Below are positions 1 through 13,204 of a stretch of DNA of 64,000 nucleotides, piece after piece. The notes under the pieces were generated by a model. That model was not told where the DNA came from and ran no database searches. It saw only the letters and a program-made list of their open reading frames with translations. Within the stretch, counting starts at the first letter, position 1. Every line of letters begins with the position of its first letter. Origin of the DNA: Rhea pennata (Eukaryota > Chordata > Aves > Rheiformes > Rheidae); the NCBI RefSeq assembly GCF_028389875.1, contig NC_084670.1:37537333-37601332 (forward strand), given 5' to 3'. The translations under genes and the position numbers were made by a program.

Positions 1-972
1 GCGGGCACGGATATTGCCTGTATGCTTGAGAGCCATCTACAGGATCGCGGAAGTACTGTGTCCATATTACATGTAAAGAGCCATTCCAATGTCCCTGGAT
101 ACTACCAAAGGGGTAACGCAGTGGCAGACCAAGCCGCGACGCGGGTGTACACCCTTCAGGACGCGCGCGCACTCCATGACCACTTTCACATAGGTGCTCG
201 TGGACTAGCCAAATCGTGCAACATTTCCATTTCAGACGCAAGAGCAGTGGTAGCCACCTGCCCATACTGTCAACATAGCCCTTTGTGGGGGGCGGGAGTT
301 AACCCTCGAGGTCTACAGCCTAACCAGATCTGGCAAACTGACTTTACCTGGTATGCGCCCTTCCATCCGCAAGCGTGGCTTGCCGTCACCATTGATACGG
401 CCAGCACGTACCTTGTAGCTACCTGTCACCGTAAAGCAACCGCCAAAGCCGCACAATCTCATTGGGAAACAACAATCGCTGTCTTGGGACTTCCTGAGGT
501 CATCAAAACAGACAATGGAGCCGCATTTGTTGCTCATAGTTCCCGGGAGTGGGCCAACAAATGGGGCATCCAATTAAAACAGGGAATTCCATATAACAGC
601 CAAGGTCAGGCCATAGTCGAACGTACCCATCAAGTTCTGAAGCAACGCTTACGGGCGCTTGGGGAGGGGGACGGATTGGGCATAGGTGGGAAGCATGTCC
701 CCTTACCCCTCCAGGCCAACCTTTTAGCTCGCGCACTATTTGGCCTGAATCATTTTGTGCGCGGGGAAAATCGAAATGCTCCGGTCGACAAACATTGGGC
801 CAAAGCAGCGGTGGAAGACGGCCCTCCAGTCAGGGTTCGAGATCCTGAGTCAGGGGTCTGGGAGGATGGTTGGACCTTTATAACAGGAGGAAGAGGATAC
901 GCGGCGATCCGCAAGGGAGAGGCAATACGCTGGGTACCAGCGCGGTGGATACGTCCTGATGTCCATCAATAA
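1..972 (+). CDS. pol: Endogenous retrovirus pol, 3' part: RNase H tail plus complete integrase (5' partial)
   Basis: The frame is open from base 1, so the gene is cut by the window edge, and it ends at TAA 970-972. Counting from the Met at 22: residues ~15-40 look like the end of a retroviral RNase H (HVKSH, then GNAVADQAA with the expected Asp). An integrase follows. Its zinc finger is H52-x3-H56 ... C80-x2-C83. The catalytic triad is D107, D164 and E200, with exactly 35 residues between the last two (D,D-35-E). A basic, Trp-rich C-terminal domain (~255-310) ends in WVPARWIRPD. Integrase joins viral DNA to host DNA. Spacing and motifs suggest a class II (alpha-/betaretrovirus-like) element. 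No stop or frameshift is visible in this part, so the insertion is either fairly young or has been preserved by chance. No recognisable env or LTR follows; the satellite begins 575 bp downstream. An old endogenous copy, not an active virus, is the simplest reading. Confidence 0.88.
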   Translation, partial: AGTDIACMLESHLQDRGSTVSILHVKSHSNVPGYYQRGNAVADQAATRVYTLQDARALHDHFHIGARGLAKSCNISISDARAVVATCPYCQHSPLWGAGVNPRGLQPNQIWQTDFTWYAPFHPQAWLAVTIDTASTYLVATCHRKATAKAAQSHWETTIAVLGLPEVIKTDNGAAFVAHSSREWANKWGIQLKQGIPYNSQGQAIVERTHQVLKQRLRALGEGDGLGIGGKHVPLPLQANLLARALFGLNHFVRGENRNAPVDKHWAKAAVEDGPPVRVRDPESGVWEDGWTFITGGRGYAAIRKGEAIRWVPARWIRPDVHQ

Positions 973-1547
973 TACTCACCTTAGTTCTCAAGTGTCTTTT
1001 GCAGGTTCCGTAAGGAGGAAATACGTTCTTGTGACCGGCTGATATCATGAGAGCAGCGTCGCGGGAAAGAGAATGATGCCGAGTTCACAAGGATTGGGAG
1101 TTGCTATGCACGCTTAGCTTTGCTTTAGGGCTTTCACACTGGCTTGAGAATTACAAGGCTGCAGCCCGCTTACAGCACTGGCATCCCTGGCCTTGCCGAA
1201 TGTGTATGCAGCTTGCGGCGTACAATTAATGAGTTACGGCGTCCTCACTCTGGGTATCAACGTCTCCTGATGATTCAAGAAACAACGACTGTATTGTAGC
1301 ATGGAGAGGGGGACTTGTGGTAGGCGACACAGGGCGCTGCGGAAGATCACGGGATGTGACGTCCTGACGAGGCAGGGCTAAGACAGGAAAAGACAGTGCG
1401 AGCGCGTATATAAAGAATTGTAACGACGCAATAAACGCCATTTGCCACATCCTCCCTAGGGAGTCAGTGTGGTGTGGCCCAGGGGCGGGCGGGGTTGCGG
1501 GCTCCTGACCTCACCCTAACTCTGGGTATTGTTGCGACGGCAACAAT
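973..1547. other. Unassigned DNA between ERV pol and satellite
   Basis: No env or LTR is recognised. A pyrimidine-then-cag site (tcttttgcag, ~1000-1009) resembles a splice acceptor just after pol, where retroviral env acceptors can lie, but no env frame follows. On the minus strand 1450-1226 encodes 74 aa whose first ~27 residues are hydrophobic like a signal peptide (MWQMAFIASLQFFIYALAL). It matches nothing I know. The end (1528-1547) is a perfect 8-bp-stem, 4-nt-loop hairpin (ATTGTTGC / GCAACAAT) directly abutting the first satellite monomer. Confidence 0.5.
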
Positions 1548-4500
1548 CGCATCACAAACATTCTATCGCGTCACATTCTATGGCGTCACAAACATTCTAT
1601 CGCGTCACATTCTATCGCGTCACATTCTATCGCATCACAAACATTCTATTACGTCACAGTATATCGCATCACATTCTATCGCGTCACAAACATTCTATCG
1701 CGTCACAATCTATTGCCTCACAAACATTTTATCGCGTCACATTCTATCGCGTCACGAATATTCTATCCCGTCACATTCTAACACGTCAAAAACATTCTAT
1801 CGCATCACATTCTCTGGCCTCAAATTCTATGGCATCACAAGCATTCTATCACGTCACATTCTATTGCGTCACAAACATTCTATCGCGTCACAATCTATGC
1901 ATCACAAACATTATATCGCGTCACATTCTATGCCGTCACAAACGGTCTATCGCATCACATTCTATCACATCACATTCTATGCCGTCACAAACATTCTATC
2001 GAGTCACATTCTATTGCATTCCATTCTAACGTGTCACATTCTATCGCGTCATGAATATTCTATCCCGTCACATTCTATCGCATCACAAACATTCTATCGT
2101 GTCACATTCTATAACGTCAATAAATATTCTATCGCGTCACATTCTATGCCGTCACAAACATTGTATCGCGTCATATTCTATGCCAACACAAACATTCTAT
2201 CACGTCACATTCTATCGCGTCACAAACATTCTATGGCGTCACATTGTATGGCGTAACAAACTTTCTATCGCGTCACATTCTATCGCATCACAAACATTCT
2301 ATCGCGTCACAAACATTCTATCACGTCAATAAATATTCTATCGCGTCACATTTTCTGGCGGCACATTCTATCGCATCACAAGCATTCTATTGCGTCACAT
2401 TCTACTGCGTCAAAACCATTCTATCGAGTCACAATCTATGCATCACAACCATTCTATCGCGTCACATTCTATGCCGTCAAAAACACTCTATCGCGTCACA
2501 TTCTATCGCGTCACAAACATTCTATCGCGTCACAAACATTCTATAATGGCAATAAATATTCTATCGCGTCACATTCTATGGCGTCACTTTCTATCGCGTC
2601 AGAAACGTTCTATCGCGTCACATTCTCTGGCTTCACATTCTATCGCATGACAAGCATTCTATTGCGTCACATTCTATTGCGTCACGAACATTCTATCCCG
2701 TCATATTCTATCACGTCACATTCTATGCCGTCACAAACATTCTATCGCGTCACATTCTATCGCGTCACAAACATTCTATCGCGTCACAAACATTCTATAA
2801 CGGCAATAAATATTCTATCGCGTCACATTCTATGGCGTCACATTCTAACACGTCACAAACATTCTATCGCGTCACATTTTCTGGCGTCACTTTCTATGCC
2901 AACACAAACATTCTATCACGTCACAATCTATGCATCACAAACATTCTATCGCGTCACAAACATACCATCACGTCAATAAATATTCTATCACGTCACATTC
3001 TATCGCGTTACATTCTATCGCGTCACAAACATTCTATCGCGTCACATTCTATTGCGTTACATTCTATCGTGTCAAATTCTATCGCGCCACAAACATTCTA
3101 TCGCGTCACAATCTCTGCATCACAACCATTCCGTTGCGTCACAATCTATTGCCTCACACACATTTTATCGCGTCAGAAACATTCTATCCCATCACATTCT
3201 ATCGCATCACGAACATTCCATCACGTCAATAAATATTCGATCGCGTCACATTCTATGGCGTCACATTCTATCGCGTCACAAACATTCTATCACGTCACAT
3301 TCTATCGCGTCACAAACATTCTATCGCATCACATTCTCTGGCGTCACATTCTATCGCATCACAATATTGTATTGAGTCACATTCTATCGCGTCACAAACA
3401 TTCTATCGCATCACAATCTATGCATCACAAACATTCTATCGCGTCACATTCTAACACGTCAAAAACATTCTATCGCGTCACATTCTATGACATCACAAAT
3501 ATTCTATCGCTTCACATTCTATCACGTCACATTTTATCGCATCACAAACATTCTATAGCGTCACATTCTATGGCGTCACAAACATTCTATCACTTCACAT
3601 TCTATCACGTCACATTCTATCGCATCACAAACATTCTATTACATCACATTCTATCGCATCACATTCTATTGCGTTACATTCCATCGTTTCACATTCTATC
3701 GCGTCACAAACATTCTGTCACGTCACAATCTATTGGCTCACAAACATTTTATTGCGTCACATTCTATCGCATCACGAACATTCTATCCCGTCACATTCTA
3801 TCGCATCACAAATATTCTATAGCGTCACAAACATTCTATCACGTCAATAAATATTATATCGCGTCACATTCTATCGCGTCACATTCTATCACATCACAAA
3901 CATTCTATCACGTCACATTCTATGCTGTCACAAACGTTCCATTGTGTCACATTCTATCTCGTCACATTCTATCGCATCACAAGCATTCTATTGCGTCACA
4001 TTCTATCGCGTCAGAAACATTCTATCGCGTTACGTTCTATGCCGTCACAAACACTCTATCTCGTCACATTGTATCACATCACATTCTATTGCATCACAAA
4101 CATTCTCTCGTGTCACATTCTATCGCGTCACAAACATTCTATGGCGTCACATTCTATCACGTCACATTCTATTGCGTTACATTCTATCGTGTCACATTCT
4201 ATCGCATCACATTCTGTCGCGTCACTAACATTCCATCACGTCAATAAATATTCTATCGCGTCACATTCTATGGCGTCACATTCTATCGCGTCACAAACAT
4301 ACTATCGCGTCACATTCTATTGCGTTACATTCTATCGTGTCAAATTTTATCGCGCCACAAACATTCTATGGCGTCACAATCTCTGCATCACAAACATTCT
4401 GTCGCGTCACAATCTATTGCCTCACAAACATTTTATCGCGTCACATTCTATCGCGTCACAAACATTCTATCTCATCACATTCTATCGCATCACAAACATT

Positions 4501-7500
4501 CCATCACGTCACAATCTCTGCATCACAAACATTCTGTCGCGTCACAAACATTTCATCACGTCAATAAATATTCTATCGCGTCACATTCTATGGCGTCACA
4601 TTCTATGGCGTCACAAACATTCTATCACGTCACATTCTCTGGCATCACATTCTATCGCATCACAATATTGTATTGCGTCACATTCTATCGCGTCACAAAC
4701 ATTCTATCGCGTTACATTCTAACACTTCAAAAACATTCTATCGCGTCACATTCTATGACATCACAAACATTCTATCGCTTCACATTCTATCACGTCACAT
4801 TCTATCGCATCACAAACATTCTATCGCGTCACAGTATAAGCCATCACAAACATTCTATCGTGTCACATTCTATGCCGTCACAAAAATTCTATCGTGTCAC
4901 ATTCTATTGCATTACATTCTATCGCTTCACAAACATTCTGTCACGTCACAATCTATTGGCTCACAAACATTTTATCGCGTCACATTCTATCGTGTGAGAT
5001 TCTATCGCGTCACTACCATTCTGTCGCGTCACAATCTATTGCCTCACAAACATTTTATTGCGTCACATTCTATCGCATCACTAACATTCTATCCTGTCAC
5101 ATTCTATCGCATCACAAACATTCTATCGCGTCACAAACATTCTATCACGTCAATAAATATTATATCGCGTCACATTCTATCGTGTCACATTCTATCACAT
5201 CACAAACATTCTATCACGTCACATTCTATGCCGTCACAAACATTCTATCGTGTCACATTCTCTGGCGTCACATTCTATCGCATCACAAGCATTCTATTGC
5301 GTCACATTCTATCGCGTCAGAAACATCTATCGCGTCACGTTCTATGCCGTCACAAACACTCTATCACGTCACATTCTCTGGCGTCACATTCTATTGCATC
5401 ACAAACATTCTATCGTGTCACATTCTATCGCGTCACAAACATTCTCTGGCGTCACATTCTATCGCATCACAAGCATTCTATTGCGTCACATTCTATCGCG
5501 TCACAAACATTCCATCGCGTCACAATCTATGCCGTCACAAACATTGTATCGCGTCACATTCTATGCCATCACAAACATTCTATCACGTCACATTCTATCG
5601 CGTCACAAACATTCTATTACGTCATATTCTATGCATCACAAACATTCTATCGCGTCACACTCTATGCCGTAAGAAACATTGTATCGCGTCACATTCTATG
5701 GCGTTACATTCTATCGTGTCACATTCTATCGCGTCACAACCATTCTGTCGTGTCACAATCTATTACCTCACAAACATTTTATCGCGTCACATTCTATCGC
5801 GTCACGAACATTCTATCGCGTCACATTTTATCGCATCACAAACATTCTATCGTGTCACAAACATTCTATAACGTCAATAAATATTCTATTGCATCACATT
5901 CTATGGCGTCACATTCTATCACATCACAAACATTCTATCGCGTCACATTCTATCGCGTCACAAACATTCCATCGCGTCACAATCTATGCCGTCACAAACA
6001 TTCTATCGCGTCACATTCTATGCAATCAAAAACATTCTATCACGTCACATTCTATTGCGTCACAAACATTCTATGTCGTCACATTCTATGGCGTCACAAA
6101 CATTCTATCGCGTCACATTCTATCGCGTCACATTCTATCGCGTCACAAACATTGTATTACATCACATTCTATGCATCACAAACATTCTATCGCGTCACAC
6201 TCTATGCTGTGACAAAATTTTATCGCGTCACATTCTATCGCGTCACATTCTATCGCGTCACATTCTATGCAATCACAAACATTCTATCACGTCAAATTCT
6301 ATCGCGTCACAAACATTCTATCGCGTCACATTCAATCGCGTCACATTCTATTTCCTTACTTTCTATCGTGTCACAATCTATCGCGCCACAAACATTCTCT
6401 CGCGTCACAAACATTCTATCCCGTCAATAAATATTCTTTCGCGGCACATTCTATGGCGTCACATTCTATCGCATCACAAACATTCCATCGCGTCACGTTC
6501 TATGCCGTTACAAACACTCTGTCGCGTCACATTCTGTGCCGTCACAAACATTCTATCGCGTCACATTCTATCGCGTCACATTCTATGCCATCAAAAACAT
6601 TGTATCGCTTCACATTCTATGGCGTCACAAACATTCTATCGCATCACATTCTATCGCGTCACAAACATTCTATGGCGTCACATTCTATGGCGTCACAAAC
6701 ATTCTATCCCGTCACAATCTATGCCGTCACAAACGTTCTATTGCGTCATATTCTATTGCATTACATTCTATCGTGTCACATTCTATCGCGTCAGAAACAT
6801 TCTATCGCGTCACATTCAATCGCGTAACATTCTATTTCCTTACTTTCTATCGTGTCACATTCAATCGTGCCACAAACATTCTCTCGCGTCACAAACATTC
6901 TATCATTCTATCGCGTCACATTCTCTGGCATCACATTCTATCGCATCGCAAGCATTCTATTGCGTCACATTCTATCGCGTCACAAACATTCTATCGTGTC
7001 ACGTTCTATGCCGTCACAAACATTCTATCGTGTCACATTCTATCATGTCACATTCTATGCCGTCACAAACACTCTATCGCATCACATTCTATCGCATCAC
7101 AAACATTCTATTGCGTCACATTCTATCGCATCACATTCTTTTGCATCACAAACATTCTATTACATCACATTCTATCGTGTCACATTCTATCGTGTCACAT
7201 TCTATCACCAACATTCTATCACGTCAAAATCTATGCATCACAAACACTCTATCGCGTCACATTCTATGCCGTCACAAACATTCTATCGAGTCACATTCTA
7301 TTGCATTCCATTCTAACGTGTCACATTCTGTCGCGTCATGAACATTCTATCCTGTCACATTCTATCGCATCACAAACGTTCTATCGTGTCACAAACATTC
7401 TATAACGTCAATAAATATTCTATCGCGTCACATTCTATGGCGTCACATTCTATCGCATCACAAGCATTCTATTGCGTCACATTCTGTCACGTCACAAACA

Positions 7501-10500
7501 CTCTATCGCGTCACAATCTATGACGTCACAAACATTGTATCGCGTCACATTCTATGCCAACACAAGCATTCTATCACGTCACATTCTATCGCGTCACAAA
7601 CATTCTATGGCATCACATTCTATGGTGTAACAAACATTCTATCGCGTCACATTCTATCGCTTCACATTCTATCGCGTCACAAACATTCTATTACGTCACA
7701 TTCTATGCATCACAAACATTCTATCGCGTCACACTCTATGCCATAACAAACATTCTATCTCGTCACATTCTATTGCATTACATTCTATCGTGTCACATTC
7801 TATCGCGTTGCAAACATTCTGTCGCAAAACAATCTATTGCCTCACAAACATTTTATCGCGTCACATTCTATCGCGTCATGAACATTCTACCCCGTCACAT
7901 TCTATCGCATCACAAACATTCTATCACGTCAATAAATATTCTATCGCGTCACATTCTATGGCGTCACATTCTATTGCGTCACAAACATTCTATCACGTCG
8001 CATTCTAACACGTCAAAAACATTCTATCGCGTCACATTCTCTGGCGTCACATTCTATCGCATCACAAGCATTCTATTGCGTCACATTCTATCGCGTCACA
8101 AACATTCTATCGCGTCATGTTCTATGCCGTCACAAACATTCTATGTCGTCACATTCTATGGCGTCACAAACATTCTATCGCGTCACATTCTATTGCGTTA
8201 CGTTCTATCGCGTCACATTCTATCGCGTCACAAACATTCTATTACGTCACATTCTATGCATCACAAACATTCTATCGCGTCACACTCTATGCCATAACAA
8301 ACATTCGATCTCGTCACATTCTATTGCATTACATTCTATCGTGTCACATTCTATCGCGTCCAAACATTCTGTCGCAAAACAATCCATTGCCTCACAAACA
8401 TTTTATCGCGTCACATTCTATCGCGTCATGAACGTTCTACCCCGTCACATTCTATCGCATCACAAACATTCTATCACGTCAATAAATATTCTATCGCGTC
8501 ACATTCTCTGGCGTCACATTCTATCGCATCACAAGCATTCTATTGCGTCACATTCTATCGCGTCACAAACATTCTATCGCGTCATGTTCTATGCCGTCAC
8601 AAACATTCTATGTCGTCACATTCTATGGCGTCACAAACATTCTATCGCGTCACATTCTATCGCGTTACGTTCTATCGCGTCACATTCTATCGCGTCACAA
8701 ACATTCTATTACGTCAAATTCTATGCATCACAAACATTCTATCGCATCACACTCTTATCCGAGACAAAAATTCTATCGTGTCACATTCTATCGCGTCACA
8801 TTCTATTGTGTCACATTCTATCGCATCACAAACATTCTATCGCATCACAAACATTCTATCACGTCAATAAATATTCTATCGCGTCAAATTCTATGGCGTC
8901 ACATTCTATCGCGTCACATTCTATAGCATCACAAACATTCTATTACGTCACATTATATCTCGTCACATTCTATCATGTCACATTCTATCGCGTCACAAAC
9001 ATTCTATCGCGTCACTATCTATGCCGTCACAAATATTCTATCGCATCATATTCTATTGCATTACATTCTATCGTGTCACATTCTATCGCGTCACAAACAT
9101 TCTATCGCGTCACATTCTATCGCGTCACATTCTATTTCCTTACTTTCTGTCGTGTGACATTCTATCGCGCCACAAACATTCTCTCGCGTCACAAACATTC
9201 TATCACGTCAATAAATATTCTTTCGCGAATCATTCTATGGCATCACATTCTATCGCGTCACAAACATTCTATCACGTCAAAAAATATTCTTTCGCGTCAC
9301 ATTCTATTACGTCACATTCTAACACGTCAAAAACATTCTATCCCGTCACATTCTATGCCGTCACAAACATTCTTTCGCTTCACATTCTATCGCGTCACAA
9401 ACACTCTATCGCGTCACATTCTGTGCCGTCACAAAGATTCTATCGCGTCACATTCTATCGCGTCACATTCTATCGCGTCACGTTCTATGCCGTCACAAAC
9501 ACTCTATCGCGTCACGTTCTATGCCGTCACAAACATTCTATCGTGTCACATTCTATCACGTCACATTCTATGCCGTCACAAACACTCTATCGCATCACAT
9601 TCTATCGCATCACAAACATTCTATTGCGTCACATTCTATCGCATCACATTCTTTGCATCACAACCATTCTATTACATCACATTCTATCGTGTCACATTCT
9701 ATCGTGTCACATTCTATCACCAACATTCTATCACGTCAAAATCTATACATCACAAACACTCTATCGCGTCACATTCTATGCCGTCTTAAACATTCTATCG
9801 AGTGACATTCTATTGCATTCCATTCTAATGTGTCACATTCTGTCGCGTCATGAACATTCTATCCCGTCACATTCTATCGCATCACAAACGTTCTATCGTG
9901 TCACAAACATTCTATAACATCAATAAATATTCTATCGCGTCACATTCTATGGCGTCACATTCTATCGCGTCACAAACATTCTATCACGTCGCATTCTAAC
10001 ACGTCAAAAACATTCTATCGCGTCACATTCTCTGGCGTCACATTCTATCGCATCACAAGCATTCTATTGAGTCACATTCTATCACGTCACAAACACTCTA
10101 TCGCGTCACAATCTATGCCGTCACAAACATTGTATCGCGTCACATGCTATGCCAACACAAGCATTCTATCACGTCACATTCTATCGCGTCACAAACATTC
10201 TATGGCGTCACATTCTATGGCGTAACAAACATTCTATCGCGTCACATTCTATCGCTTCACATTCTATCGCGTCACAAACATTCTATTACGTCACATTCTA
10301 TGCATCACAAACATTCTATCGCGTCACACTCTATGCCATAACAAACATTCTATCTCGTCACATTCTACTGCATTACATTCTATCGTGTCACATTCTATCG
10401 CGTCACAAACATTCTGTCGCGTCACAATCTATCGCATCACAAAGATTTTATCGCGTCACATTCTCTCGCGTCATGAACTTTCTATCCCGTCACATTCTAT

Positions 10501-13204
10501 CTCATAACAAACATTCTATGGCGTCACAAACATTCCATCACGTCAATAAATATTCCATCGCGTCACATTGTATGGCGTCACATTCTATGGTGTCACAAAC
10601 ATTCTATCACGTCACATTCTAAAACGTCAAAAACATTCTATTGCGTCACATTCTCTGGCGTCACATTCTGTCGCATCACAAACATTCTATCGCGTCACAA
10701 TCTATGCCTCACAAATATTCTATCGCGTCACATTCTATACCGTCACACTCTATCGCGTCACATTCTATCGCGTCACAAACATTCTATTACGTCACATTCT
10801 ATGGCATCACATTCTGTCGCGTCACAAACATTCTATCGCGTCACATTCTATCGCGTCACATTCTATCGCGTCACATTCTATTGCGTTACATTCTATTGTG
10901 TCACATTCTATCGCGTCACAAACATTCTATCGCGTCACATTCTATGCCATCACAAACATTCTATCCGGTGACAATCTATGCATCGCAAACATTCTATCGC
11001 GTCACATTCTATGCCGTCACAAACATTCTATGGTGTCACATTCTTTTGCATTACATTCTATCGTGTCACATTCTATCGCGTCACAAACATTCTGTCGCGT
11101 CACGATCTATCGCATCACAAACATTTTATCGCGTCACATTCTCTTGCGTCACGAACACTCTATCCCATCACATTCTATCACATCACAAACATTCTATCAT
11201 ATCACAAACATTCTATGGCGTCACAAACATTCTATCGCGTCACATTCTACCGTGTCACATTGTATCGCATCAGAAACATTCTATTACATCACATTCTATC
11301 ACATCACATTCTATCGCGTCACAAACATTTTATTGCGTTACATTCTATCGCGTCACATTCTATTGCGTTACATTCTATTGTGTCACATTCTATGGCGTCA
11401 CAAACATTCTATCGCGTCACGTTCTATTGCGTTACATTCCATCGTGTCAAATTCTATCGCGCCACAAACATTCTATCACGTCACAATCTCTGCATCACAA
11501 ACATTCTGTCGCGTCACAATCTATTGCCTCACAAACATTTTATCGCGTCACATTCTATCACGTCACATTCTATTGCATCACAAACATTCTATAGCGTCAC
11601 ATTCTATGGCGTCACAAACATTCTATCGCTTTACATTCTATCAAGTCACATTCTATAACATCACACTCTGTCGCGTAACAAACATTCTATCGCGTTATGT
11701 TCTATGCTGTCACAAACACTCTATCGCGTCACATTCTATCACGTCACATTCTATTGCATCACAAACATTCTATCGTGTCACATTCTATCGCGTCACAAAC
11801 ATTCTATCGCGTCACATTCTATCGCATCACATTCTATTGCGTTACATTCTATCGTGTCACAAACATTCTGTCGCGTCTCAAACATTCTATCGCGTCACAA
11901 TCTATGCATCACAAACACTCTATCGCATCACATTGTATGCCATCACAAACATTCTATTGCATCACATTCTATCGCGTCACGAATATTCTATCGCGTCACA
12001 TTCTATGGCGTCACAAACATCCTATCTCCTCACATTCTATCTCGTCACATTCTATCGCATCACAAACATTCTATCATGTCACATTCTATCGCATCACATT
12101 CTGTCGCGTCACAAATATTCTATCGCGTCACATTCTATCGCATCATGTTCTATTGCGTTACATTCTATTGTGTCACATTCTATCGCATCACAAACATTCT
12201 ATTGCGTCACAATCTATACCATCACAAACATTCTATCGCGTCACATTCTATCGCGTCACAAACATTCTATCGCGTCACGTTCTATTGCATTACATTCTAT
12301 CGTGTCAAATTCTATTGCGCCACAAACATTCTATCACGTCACAATCTCTGCATCACAAACATTCTGTCGCGTAACAATCTATTGCCTCACAAACATTTTA
12401 TCGCGTCACATTCTATCGCGTCACATTCTATCACGTCACGAACATTCTATCCCGTCACATTCTGTCGCATCACAAACATTCTATCACGTCACAATCTATG
12501 CATCACAAACATTCTATCGAGTCACAAACATTCCATCACGTCAATAAATATTCTATCGCGTCACGTTCTATCCCGTCACATTCTATCTCATCACAAACAT
12601 TCTATCGTGTAACAAACATTCTATCACGTCAATAAATATTCTGTCGTGTCACATTCTATGGCGTCACATTCTATTGCGTCATAAACATTCTATCCCGTCA
12701 CATTCTAACACGTCAAAAACATTCTATCACGTCACATACTCTGGCGTCACATTCCATCGCATCACAAGCATTGTATTGAGTCACATTCTATTGCGTAAAA
12801 ACCATTCTATCCCGTCACAATCTATGCATCACAAACATTCTATCTCGTCACATTCTATCGCGTCACAAACATTCTATGGCGTCACATTCTATAGCGTCAC
12901 AAACATTCTATCGCCTCACATTCTATCGCGTCACATTCTATTGCGTTACATTCTATCGTGTCAAATTCTATCATGCCACAAACATTCTATCGCGTCACAT
13001 TCTGTGGCATCACAAACATTCTATCGCGTCACAATCTATGCATCACAAACATTCTATCGTGTTACATTCTATGCCGTCACAAACACTCTATCGCATCACA
13101 TTCTGTCGCGTCACAAACACTCTATCGCGTCACATTCTATCGCATTACGTTCTATTGCGTTACATTCTATTGTGTCACATTCTATCGCATCACAAACATT
13201 CTAT

